The position numbers and the translations under genes are program-made. Shown in pieces: positions 22,971 to 32,319 of a stretch of 64,000 nucleotides of DNA. Source of the DNA: Phialocephala subalpina (taxonomy: Eukaryota; Ascomycota; Leotiomycetes; Helotiales; Mollisiaceae). The DNA lies in assembly GCA_900073065.1 (NCBI GenBank), contig FJOG01000011.1, positions 1,360,846-1,424,845 of the forward strand, read 5' to 3'. The stretch's first letter is position 1, and every line of letters begins with the position of its first letter. The notes under the pieces are model-generated. The model ran no database searches, was not told the DNA's origin, and saw only the letters and a program-made list of their open reading frames with translations.

Positions 22971-23089
22971 ACATACAACAGCAGGTATTCGCTGGTGGTC
23001 ACCCACCCAACTACTAATCTGCCGATCTGAGGCTTGTGTATGGCAGAGCGGACGGGATGCCCAATTCTCCTCAGTCTATGGTCGTATGT
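22971..23089 (-). rRNA. 5S ribosomal RNA
   Basis: Read on the minus strand, 23089-22971 starts ACATACGACCATAGACTG, contains the internal segments TGGGCATCCCGTCCGCTC and GTAGTTGGGTGGGTGACC, and ends GCTGTTGTATGTT. The 5' and 3' ends (ACATACGAC and TTGTATGT) pair as helix I; the length of 119 nt equals that of Neurospora 5S rRNA. A run of six T follows directly (TGTTTTTTGC), the expected RNA polymerase III terminator. Single dispersed 5S genes are normal in filamentous ascomycetes. Compensating changes (ACTGAGG opposite CCTCAG) suggest a functional gene rather than a pseudogene. Confidence 0.92.
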
Positions 23090-23731
23090 GGTAGCTAATT
23101 TCTTTATTAAATAAAATATAGTTTAATAAAACTGGTGTCTACTTGCGGTTTAGCGAAGATGCGATGCGATTTTGATTTGAGACCTATTGATTGGTTTCTT
23201 GGACCTAGAAACTGACCTTTTCAATGCCGCTTTTTGATACCAATTCACCTTTTAAAATTGAGCACGTGGATCCGCGAAGCTGCTGCCTAAACATCTCCCA
23301 TGTCTCTCCCCCAGAGACTCTTTCTGCCGCCTCGACTCGCTATTATTAAGTGCATATCTAGTTAAAGAGCCGCGGGCCAATCGATTGTGAGCATTCGCCT
23401 TGCTGGAGACAGCCTTGAAATCATTGTTAATAATTGGGAGGGGCAAAATGGCTAAACCAACTGACAACTGCCTATTCCATCATTATATATATATTTGCAT
23501 GTGATTAATGCAACTTATCCCAAAACAGTCACCGAAATTTCTGTCGCTTTCGTTCACGGCTAGAGCCCCTGACAACGTTGGAGCCGAAAAATTAATATAG
23601 GCAAATCGCGCACTTGGATCGCAGGCAAACGCCAACACTGCTTAGGAAACGTCGACCGAACGACAACGCGAGGTTCATCGCACTACCCATCAGAACTATT
23701 CAACGTGCACAACTTCAGGTTTCTGTGTGCG
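23090..23731. other. Intergenic
   Basis: Upstream of the HET gene. Partly AT-rich just 5' of the 5S gene. No coding frame recognised. Confidence 0.35.
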
Positions 23732-26396
23732 ATGTCTTATGCGATGTCTCAGTACTGTTATTCTCCACTCTCGCGCGCGCATGACAGTATTCGCTTGCTT
23801 CGCCTAATACCAAATGAAAACGAGAAGGCTGATGTACAATGCGAACTCTTTGAGTACTCTCTACAAGACTCGGGCAAACGGACTCACTTGTACGAGGCTT
23901 TGTCCTACGTATGGGGCGATCCGAAGAGTCGTCGGTCTATCTCCATAAACAAGCATAAATTACTCGTCACGGAAAACCTTCACGCAGCGCTATTACGTCT
24001 TCGAGATCGCTCTATTGTACGAACTATATGGATAGATGCTATTTGCATTAACCAAGCAAATAAACAAGAGAAGGAACACCAAATTCAGTCTATGGCGAAG
24101 ATCTATAGTCAAGCAAACCGCGTGATTGTTTGGCTTGGAGAGGCGGCAGACGATAGCGATAGAGCAATCGAAGAAATACGTGTCACTGCAAGTAAGAAGT
24201 CTACGAATTCTTCGAACAACGAAACGATCCAGCAAGCAATTCTTAAGCTGCTTCAACGGCCGTGGTTTCGGCGCATCTGGGTAAGGGAGTAGACTCGACA
24301 TTACCCGTAGAAATTACTAATAGTCGATCTAGGTACTTCAAGAAGTTGCCGCAGCTCGACATGTCCTAATCATGTGTGGTTCCGCGGAGATTGACGGATA
24401 CGTCTTCTGCTTATGTGTGGAGTTATTAAAGGATTTCTACGAAGCTCACCCAAACGTGCAAAGTTTGGTCCGTTCAGTAACCTACCTAATAAAAGGAGCA
24501 ATCTTCCGACCTAAATACACAACGAGTAGGTCGGGCACGGTCTCTCTAGATATATGCCCTCTAGGCGAGCTGATAGATATGTACTATACCCACGAGGCTA
24601 CTCAGCGCCACGATAAGGTGTATGCATTACTCGGTATGAGCTCTGATAATCTCAGCAAAGCTAGCTTGTCGCCTAACTACGGAGTTCCATGGGAGGAACT
24701 CTTAGAACGACTTGTCAGGTTTCTTCTCTGCGAAAAGGTGTCTGTGGAGACTTGGGGCGATAGGGAGATGGCAGTAATTAAGAGCAAAGGCTGTATTCTT
24801 GGCCAAGTGTCCTCGGTTAAAAGCGGTATTGCTTGGGATGACAGACAGAACGTGGATATCAGTTTCAAGAACACACCGGGGCAACCACTATACATGGAAA
24901 ATTGGAACGCTCACTGGACTCTTCAGGCCTCAGCGAAACCCATCCAGGAGGGTGACCTTGTCTGCCTTCTACAAGGAGCTTCAAAGCCTACAATCATCAG
25001 ACTATGTAAGGATCATTTTACTGTTATCATGATTGCAGCTACTCCTCGAGAGGAAATAGGAACGGAGAGTAGAAGTGTTAGCGCACCAGAGCTTTTCCAA
25101 TCAATAACAGTCTTCCCGCATGACTTTCTCCTTGCCTGGGACTGGGAGAAGCCCCCCGGGGAGTTGCAAGATCGAAATGAATACGAAACATTGATAAAGC
25201 CAGGTGGTCAAGGGCCGGAGCATTCGGAGACAACATTAGACGGTTGTTTGGACAAAGCGACCAGATTATGGAACGTCGGTCTAATATTAGAAGACTTGGA
25301 AAAGCATGAAGAGGCCGAATGGAGGCTTCGAGAGGCAATAGGGGGCTATGAGAGAGCGGTTGGAAAAGAGCATCCACATATATTGACAGGCATGGATAGC
25401 CTCGCGTTGATGTATAAGAAAAAACAGCGATGGAAGGAGGCGGAGAAGTTGTTTGTGCAAGTGATACAGATAAGAAATCGGGTGCAAGGGGCAGACCATC
25501 TAGACACTCTGAGCAGCATGGCCAACTTAGCGTCAACCCACCGAGATCAAAAGCATTTGGATAAGGCAGAAAAGCATTTGGAGAAGGCAGAGAAGCTAGA
25601 GACGATGATATATCTACTCAAGCGAAGAGAGGACAACGCCCAGATCACAGAAGAAGAGGTGGTCCAGATCGCGAGATCATTTGATAAAGAAGTGATGACA
25701 CTTCTACTCGACCGGAGAGGGTGCGAGTTCCAGATCACAAAAGGGGTGGTAAAGGCAGCGGCAGAGAACAAGCCGAGTGGAAAAGAATTGATGACGCTTT
25801 TACTCGACCGGAGAGGGGACAAAGTCCCGATCACAGAAGGGGTAGTCAAGGCAGCGGCAAGGAACGAGTGGCTTGGAGCAGAACTAATGACGCTTTTACT
25901 CGACCGGAGAGGGAACGAGGTCCCAATAACAGAAGAGGTAATCAAAGCAGCAGCAGGGAATTGGTGGTTTGGGGAAGAAGTTATGACGCTTTTACTCGAC
26001 CGGAGAGGGGGCGACGTCCCGATTACAGAAGGGGCAGTCAAGGCAGCGGCAGGGAACGATATCAGTGGGAAAAAAGTAATGGCGCTTCTACTCGAGCGGA
26101 GAGGGGACGAGTTCCAGATCACAAAAGGGGTGGTGAAGGCAGCGGCAAAGAATAAGTGGTCGGGATATGACGTGATGACACTTCTACTCGATCGGAGAGG
26201 GGACGAGATCCAAATCACAGAAGAAGTAATTAAGGCAGCGGCAGGGAATGAGCAAAGTGGAAAAGAAGTAATGGCGCTTCTACTCGAGCGGAGAGGGGAC
26301 GAGGTCCAAATCACGGAAGAAGTAATTAAGGCAGCGAAAGCAAACAAGCAAAGTGGAAAAAGAAGTTATGACGCTTTTACTTGGCAGGATGAATAA
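23732..26396 (+). CDS. HET-domain protein with TPRs and a 32-residue repeat array
   Basis: Two exons (23732-24280 and 24333-26396) give 870 residues. Residues about 54-200 are a HET domain with its three blocks: YEALSYVWGDP, TIWIDAICINQ and WFRRIWVLQEVAAAR (across the intron). A helical region follows, then kinesin-light-chain-type TPRs (about 490-605; AEWRLREAIGGYERAVGKEHP). From residue 636 come seven consecutive 32-residue repeats of the type EVMTLLLDRRGDEVQITEEVIKAAAGN, preceded by one degenerate unit. The product ends 11 residues into an eighth unit because of a frameshift (five A at 26357-26361 where the other units have four). HET domains trigger incompatibility cell death; the repeats probably act as the recognition surface. 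The first ATG is at 23732; MSQ at 23744 is an alternative. Confidence 0.88.
25689..26360 (+). repeat. Seven tandem 96-bp coding repeats
   Basis: Unit starts at 25689, 25785, 25881, 25977, 26073, 26169 and 26265, each 96 bp, encode the 32-residue repeats of the HET-TPR protein. The DNA is almost identical between units over long stretches (for example CTTTTACTCGACCGGAGAGG). Variation is concentrated at a few codons (after RRG, around the fourth-last residues), the pattern of repeats undergoing exchange with selection at surface positions. Confidence 0.9.
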
Positions 26397-26578
26397 ACAA
26401 ACGTCCTCCTTGCAAGTGGGGTGATTCTAGCAGGTTCTTCTTGACAAGGTTTTCGCTGTAGCTTCCTTGTTGGTCGTCATGTTCCTTACTAGCTCAAGCT
26501 CGCAACAAGTCAGAGGCTGGTGCATGTGCGTGACCTAAGTCACGGAGTATTTTCAAATTAGGATTGCGGATTTTGGCA

Positions 26579-27996
26579 TCACTGTATCTTCGACATTATG
26601 CTAGTAGTTCTTCCAACTGCTCCTGTTCCTAGTAGTCTCAACTTTTTACACAAAGTGTTCCCTTGCTTTCTCAACACAACTACCGCTTTAGCAAGCACCG
26701 TAGGTGCTGTGCCCCCTGAAGGTCGCGTGGCGTCTCCCTGCGTAAAGTTCTTGGATTGGATTGTTGCCTTTGAAACGGGATCCGTATCCTTAACTGTCTC
26801 TCTGGTGAACGCTTGAATCGCAACATGCAGACAGTACTCAACTTTGTGGCCTTCCCCAGCTGGAGTATCGACAGGCGCACCATCGATCGTTTCGGCGTCC
26901 ATAGTTGCTGGGTCAAATACGGTACCAGGCGCGTAGTAAACCAGCTCGTACTGTTCAAGGGTGAGCAGCGAGTCAGCCTTCATCTTCAGCGAGTCCTTGA
27001 GTATGGCAATGAGTCGCTGTCATCATGCTTTCCAGACGCTCTCCTCTTCGCCCCAGGTCTCGAGAAGATTTTCCTCTGACTCTTCAGCCTTTCTAGCGAA
27101 AAATGGGGCTAGAGCCTTGGAGAGAGAAGCTGCTAGGTCTTCGGCTTCTTTGTCCATCAGTTTGTGGAATCGTGGGGCATTTATCAAGGCGTTGTAGGAC
27201 GCAAGTTCGAGGTTGCGCAATGCAACTGCACCGTCTAGAGCACGTAAGGAGTTAGAAATGAAGAGGCAAGTATAGCAAAGGCGGCCATTATGTCACCTAC
27301 CTTGAGCTGCTATGAGCTCTCTATACTTCGTGAACAAGCTCAAACCCCCGGGCTGCTGATCAAAATTCGGAAAGCTGGATTCGAATACCCAGATGCAGAC
27401 GGCGGCCTCAATCAACGTTTCAATAATGGAGTATGGAGAGCGGTTTGATACCAACAATTCAAATTGCTCATTCCCTAAAGGTGTCTGATCATCCAACCCA
27501 AGCCCAAACCCGAAAGAGAGGAGCGCGCGGAGACCAACTGAGACATTAGGCCCAGGGACTTTGAGCGTGGTATCGTCGTCGCAACCGCCGATTGTATTCT
27601 TCATGAGGCGCCTGGTAGTTGGAACCTGCGTTTCCATATGCATCTCTTCTCGAGCTGCGCTATAACTCCCTGCAAGCTTGGTGAATGTCCCAATTCTGCG
27701 ACTGTCGTCCTTGCCCTTTTCAGATGTCGAATTTCCTGATTTAAACTGGAAACAAGGAGTTCGAGAGAGTCTGACCCTTCCTGTCGCCTTTCTTGAACTG
27801 ATCCAAAGGAGTCTAGCTGAGTCTGAAATCCGTCAAATTTCTCTTCGTTGGCTTGAATTATTTCTTGAAGCTCCATGATTTTTCCTTCTTTCTTCCGCAA
27901 TGCAGTCCTATGAATTCGCTCGAGTGTAGTTGGCGAAGGAACCGGGTCTCCTTGCGATCGTCGAATTTCACTTGCCCAAGCGGTTTTCGACGACGA
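26579..27996 (-). pseudogene. Broken coiled-coil gene with two adjacent stop codons
   Basis: Minus-strand frames from 27996 to 26579 form one gene. An N-terminal coiled coil (LRKKEGKIMELQEIIQANEE and following) has no ATG, because its 5' part is cut off by a TAG and AT-rich DNA at 28.0 kb. A middle domain (GPNVSVGLRALLSFGFGLG) follows, then an intron of about 66 nt ending GTGCTCTAG, and a helical region ending ESVWKA. Then come two consecutive TGA codons (27025-27020), after which the same frame continues with QRLIAILKDSLKMKADSLLT and a C-terminal domain (YYAPGTVFDPATMDAE) to 26579. In this fungal family two arginines are common at that place, so both stops could come from CGA. The family's function is unknown; it is often found near allorecognition genes. 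Confidence 0.65.
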
Positions 27997-28282
27997 CTAT
28001 TCCTTTACTTTTAATACTATAAACAATCTTATAAATATGCTTAGGAACCAAGGAAAATTAGATAATATGGTATCGGGAAGCATAATAATCATCTTTATAC
28101 TTATACCATTCCAAGTTATCCAGTTATTATTTCCAAGAGAATAGTTAAAAGGTAACGCTATGGCTATTTTTGTTAGTAGATAGGTTATTACGATAGGAAT
28201 TGTATTTGAATTGTATCCCTTATAAATAAACAAATAAAATTAAATAGCCTTATTATAGCTTTTCCGTACTATAGCCTACTTG
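27997..28282. other. AT-rich spacer
   Basis: AT-rich DNA between the broken coiled-coil gene and the HET-S homologue. It probably replaced the 5' end of the former. Nothing else recognised. Confidence 0.4.
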
Positions 28283-28468
28283 CTAATTATTCCAGAACTG
28301 GGTTTCCAAAAAGTTGTCTCCCACGTGCACCTTTGAGCTTCCCTTTGCGTTTAGTTCCCCAATTCTGTTTGCAGTCGCTCTTGCATTCGCACGGGTGCCT
28401 TGAGCGACGTTCTCATTCCCGACCCGCACTTTTGCGGTTTCGGAGACATTGGCTTTATCGATGGTATT
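28283..28468 (-). other. Segment encoding the HET-s-type prion-forming domain
   Basis: Codes for residues 225-285 of the HET-S homologue. Two pseudo-repeats start 33 residues apart (36 in Podospora HET-s). In both, the hydrophobic-polar alternation ends in V-x-V-G-(N/D), the core beta-arc of the beta-solenoid. The aromatic C-terminal pocket residues Phe282 and Trp283 are present. Repeat 2 has Asp rather than Asn at position 18 of the motif, where the Asn ladder would be. Confidence 0.88.
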
Positions 28469-29140
28469 ACCGCCGAGCATTTGTAGTCTCTTGTTAACTG
28501 CCTGACAGAGCAGCATGTCGTCCTCTGCAGCCTCCGACAAGATCTGTAATCTTGGCTCGTCACTGATCTCTTCAATTTCCACCTCGACCATCCGCTTATA
28601 GGCCTCCGGTTGTGCGAAGATGCTCTCCAGGCTATCGAGCAGTTCATTGATGTCGACGATCAACCGTGTGAGGTATTTATGCTTGTAGAGCGCCCACGAT
28701 ATCTTCTTTGACAGACTTGTTCGCTTCTGACGCTTGCGTGCAAGCTCATGCATCGAGTTCCGCAGCGCGACAATAGTCTGGTCGGCATTCGTACTGGGGT
28801 CAGACAGCACCAGATCATCTGCTCGTGCTCTCAACTTGAAGGCCGACGACTCGGTATACGCCCTGCTGAAGAGATTGAGGATTTGCTCGAGCGTGGACTT
28901 CGCAGTGCAGGCTTCATCGTCGATGGGTTTAATTTCGGCAAATCGGACATTATCGTTGATGTCGACCGCAGCGCCCCATCGAGAGAGTCGCAATCGAGCA
29001 ATGTCGAGCCGCAGCTGGCAGGTTTGGTAGTCGGTTCCGAAGTTCCGACCTAGCTGGATATATTCGAAACAGTCAACGACGTTGTTGAAGAGCGCGGCAA
29101 TGCTCAAAGCGCTGGCAGCGACACCAAATATCTCTGCCAT
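28283..29140 (-). CDS. het-S: HET-S homologue: HeLo pore-forming domain plus prion-forming domain
   Basis: A single frame of 285 residues (Podospora HET-S has 289). The start at 29140 (MAEIFG) matches the start of HET-S; an upstream in-frame ATG at 29170 is less likely. Residues 1-220 are a HeLo domain (FNNVVDCFEYIQLGRNFG, CQLRLDIARLRLSRWG). The C-terminal 61 residues are a HET-s-type amyloid domain: repeat 1 at 225-245 (AKVRVGNEN) and repeat 2 at 258-278 (SKVHVGDNF), each 21 residues with Gly at position 17, then the aromatic end QFWNN. In the known system the amyloid fold of this domain releases the HeLo domain to insert into the plasma membrane and kill the cell. Asp23 is conserved; residue 33, which separates HET-S (Pro) from HET-s (His), is Asn here. 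It is divergent from the motif-bearing gene at 29555. Confidence 0.93.
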   Translation of the reverse strand: MAEIFGVAASALSIAALFNNVVDCFEYIQLGRNFGTDYQTCQLRLDIARLRLSRWGAAVDINDNVRFAEIKPIDDEACTAKSTLEQILNLFSRAYTESSAFKLRARADDLVLSDPSTNADQTIVALRNSMHELARKRQKRTSLSKKISWALYKHKYLTRLIVDINELLDSLESIFAQPEAYKRMVEVEIEEISDEPRLQILSEAAEDDMLLCQAVNKRLQMLGGNTIDKANVSETAKVRVGNENVAQGTRANARATANRIGELNAKGSSKVHVGDNFLETQFWNN

Positions 29141-29554
29141 GTTGTTATGTGTTGAAAAAAGCTCAGCCATGGTCGTGCATCGTCAGGCAGCGGCCTAGCC
29201 CATCCACATGCCGCTGGCGGAGAACTCGGAAGAATTCCAATTCATTTACCCACTGTTCGGTCATGTCATAGTAGCAATATTTTCACAAATTCAGAATTCC
29301 ATTGCTGCATTTGGCTCAGAGCTCAAGCTACGATATGAATAGATAGCATTAATGGCGCTGGGCAAGGACCTAGAACAATGACAAGCGTACGATGTACCTT
29401 ACGGTACAATAACTGGAGAGGGTTTTGTAGCCAATCACAGAGACTTGTTCTAGCCGCCAGACGCTTGCACTAAAATCACAGCGAGCGACGCGTTCGAGAC
29501 GCGATCTTCGGCGCGTTTTCTTCTCAGTCGAACCAAACCCAAACGGCAGACACC
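29141..29554. promoter_or_regulatory. Shared divergent promoter region
   Basis: 414 bases separate the start codons of the HET-S homologue (minus) and the amyloid-motif/zinc-knuckle gene (plus). No other gene fits here, so the two promoters must overlap or share elements. I see no specific operator. Confidence 0.5.
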
Positions 29555-30128
29555 ATGGCGCTCAACAACGTCAGAAAGCTGAGTGCCTTCGGCAACAGTA
29601 GAGTGCAAATCGGGAATAATAATCTCACTGTCCACGTTCATGTGCCGGACAACTTCATAGACCTCACGACTGGTATGGTTTCGCAGATGGCCCGTCGTGG
29701 AGCTTTGCTCATTTACGATTCATTTAGAACACCACCATTCGAGGCCCTCGTCTCAGGGCGTGATCGGTCTTACGATCGGTAGGCGACCCGATCCCCATTC
29801 TCCACTGAAAATAATCTAAGCGCTAATTACAGATCTGCCGTCTGTCTTCTCGACCCCACAAGTGTCTCAACACAGACGCGGTTCGGACCGAGCGTCACCT
29901 CTGACCAACATTCACCGCACAGCACCGAGCCGTGGAAGATTGGCTATTTGCAACTCGAAGGAAGAAATTCGATGCTTGAGGTGCGATTTAGGGGGGCATA
30001 CATATGGAGAGTGTTACGCGAATTCGAAAACGGTCGATAGAGGCCGCCAGGCTAGGTTGCAGTCTGGTCGTTGCCTATTCTGTGGAGAAGAAGGCCATTG
30101 GCAAGATGATTGTCTTCGGAAAGCTTGA
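29555..30128 (+). CDS. Amyloid-motif (R0) protein with two CCHC zinc knuckles
   Basis: ATG in good context (CACCATGGCG). Exons 29555-29759 and 29833-30128 give 166 residues. Residues 4-24 are a HET-s-type amyloid motif (NNVRKLSAFG then NSRVQIGNN), with Gly at position 17 and Asn at 18, the same register as both repeats of the HET-S homologue next door. In Podospora the NLR NWD2, encoded beside het-S, carries such a motif at its N terminus as the template for HET-S activation. Here no NACHT or WD repeats follow. The C terminus has two CCHC knuckles (CLRCDLGGHTYGEC and CLFCGEEGHWQDDC), a nucleic-acid-binding fold also found in retrotransposon Gag. A second donor at 29779 (GTAGGC) gives a different frame without the knuckles (stop near 30040), so two isoforms are possible. 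The splice choice is uncertain; the N-terminal motif is not. Confidence 0.7.
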
Positions 30129-31536
30129 TGTGACTAAGGATTGTTATGAAGTTGGGAGCAAAAGAGAGATCTTTAGAGACTCTCTGCTCGACTCTATTAC
30201 GTGGCGGACCCAGGGGGCGGGGGGAGGATGCATTTCTTTCTTTAGTGTTTGACGGATAACATATAGCGCATGTAGTGGACAATGAGATGATAATGCAGCA
30301 GCGGAGCAGCGTGAATCCGATAATGTGATTTTGAAGGGCGTAAACGGAGTTAATTCTTCTAAATCTACGTGAGAAGTCCTCTTATGGAAGGAGCTTCGGA
30401 CTAGCTGACAAAGAAAACGTGATGCCACGTGCTGGATATCACAATAAGAGGACACAGAGACGACGTGACTAACAACGCTTCCAGGTCGCTTGCGTTGCTA
30501 GGTGTATCTTCACTGACTAGATTTACGTGTTCGGGTGTGAAACTGATTTCGCAGTCGACTGTTACGGTACTGTACATGAGAGGAACATTGAGTATGCATA
30601 CAACTGACATTGATAAATATTCGGCAGTCGTCTAGATTTCGTTAGTTTGGCTTGAGATCCTGCTCTGAATCTGGAAGGTATTCCAGCGGTTGCACACATC
30701 AAGTGCCTAAGCTCCCAACCTCGTCTTGCCGCGATATTCCAACGATCCGTATGCGCGCCAATTTACCTTTGGACCGCACGATGCGTCGTGAATCTGCCAT
30801 GCCTCTGCCAACTCAGCTTCGGTCGCTCTCTCGCCGAAACATGCCAAGCCGATAGAGATCTTGTCCATCGTCGCCATATTAGATCTGTGATCTCGTGAGC
30901 TTCAAAGTGATATGGTGGTTAGAGAATCCCCACCAAGGAGAAAGTGCCGAAACCGACACGATAATCAGGAGAGAGGATCGCGACGCGCTGCCCCAGAATT
31001 AAATAGATAATAGAAGATCTCGCGGAAATCTCGAGGATGAAATCTTGATTCTTGCAAGATGAGAAGTATTTGCTTATTAGAGGATAACAACAAAATCATC
31101 AAAATGTGGTTGTAGTTGTTGGGAAAGGATCGCGGGCGCGGGGAATTGTTTGCTACTACTAGCGCCACAGCCTTATCGCACAGCCTTGTCAGACGTCCAC
31201 ACGCTATTTCATAGCGTGTGCCCCACAGCCAAGAAGCGCTTGTCAACACTTTTGACAGACAGGTGAAGCACCTTAGACGAATAGCATATGAGAAGGAGGA
31301 CGAGACAGTAAAATTTGTCGTGGAAGATCGCGCACGGCGTTCGGAAGGTGCTTCTCCACAACTTCTCAATATCAAGGTATCGGTACACTTGTAGTGTCTG
31401 TCCTCCTTCTAGACTGTCTTCAACTTTATGTGAGCCATACTTAGTCAGCACTACTGGTAGACTGAATACGGTTAGTCTGTATCCTCATTATTGTTGTAGC
31501 CTCAGGTCAAAAGTTGCGATTTCTCCGTTGGTCTCC
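30129..31536. other. Intergenic, no convincing gene
   Basis: About 1.4 kb with short open frames on both strands, none with recognisable domains. It may contain remnants upstream of the fragment at 31537. Confidence 0.35.
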
Positions 31537-31770
31537 GTTGGCCCTGGAGATTTCCTTGGGATGTTTTCTGGAAATCTTCGATATGTAGATCGGAGGCCAT
31601 TAAGAGCCGTCAAAGGACCCGTTCCGGGCTTTTGGCTGGACTATTCAGAGATACCAGGAAAGCTCAATCGGATGAGGGTAACAAAACCCTTTGAGAAGAC
31701 GAATGTCTGCCTTGCGTGGGACGGAGTGAACGAGGTAAAAGGGGAGAAGTCCTTCTGCCAAATTATATAA
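31537..31770 (+). pseudogene. Fragment of a repeated fungal protein family
   Basis: About 77 codons encode a segment with VGPGDFLGMFSGNLRY, GPVPGFWLDYSEIPGKLN and TNVCLAWDGVNEVKG. I associate this pattern with an uncharacterised protein segment that occurs in many copies in some ascomycete genomes. The frame stops at 31768 where the DNA becomes AT-rich, and no intact upstream exon is seen. It is a truncated remnant. Confidence 0.45.
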
Positions 31771-32319
31771 ATTTTAATATAATTTTCAAAGTTATAAATT
31801 ATTATAATTATTAAATTATAAAAAATCTTTTAGTATACAGAATATCGGATCAAGGCTTAACGGGTTTAATTCGTCGCAGAAAGCTTGGTATGCATGAAGA
31901 ATGACTAAGACCCCAGATGTTTGGAGTCGATGTTTCATTTTGCCAAGAGCATGAATTGTTTTCTGCTATGATAACCCTGTGGTCTGAGTAGAGGCTGCTC
32001 GGAAACAATTTCAAGGAAACCTAAATTTGCGTGATCAGCTCGAGTAAGGATCTAAAACAGTCTTTGTCAGAGGATCCTGCGTCAGCCTGCAAGGTAGAGG
32101 CGCGCGTTACCACAGGTTCTCGCCACCCGCTGCAGTACCGGGTAATTCCCAGGGGCGCTCGTGTTTCGGATGATTCATGACGAATAGTGGTGTTATATAT
32201 ATCTCGCGCGTCCCATTCCCTTTCTTATCCACTGTTTCCGATGAAAGATTGTTCAATGTCTTTTTGCCACCATCTACCAATCTACTTGTCCAAAGGTTCA
32301 AATTTCCTTGCTCCTCAAA
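31771..32319. other. AT-rich then intergenic
   Basis: The first 100 bases are strongly AT-rich (RIP-like); the rest is ordinary upstream sequence of the next gene. No coding frame recognised. Confidence 0.35.

Noticed and set aside
25689..26360. CRISPR-like array from the regular 96-bp repeats
   Set aside because: The repeats are coding, contiguous without spacers and in a eukaryotic gene.
29555..30128. Complete NWD2-type NLR beside het-S
   Set aside because: No NACHT P-loop or WD40 repeat can be read in any frame between 29.6 and 31.5 kb.
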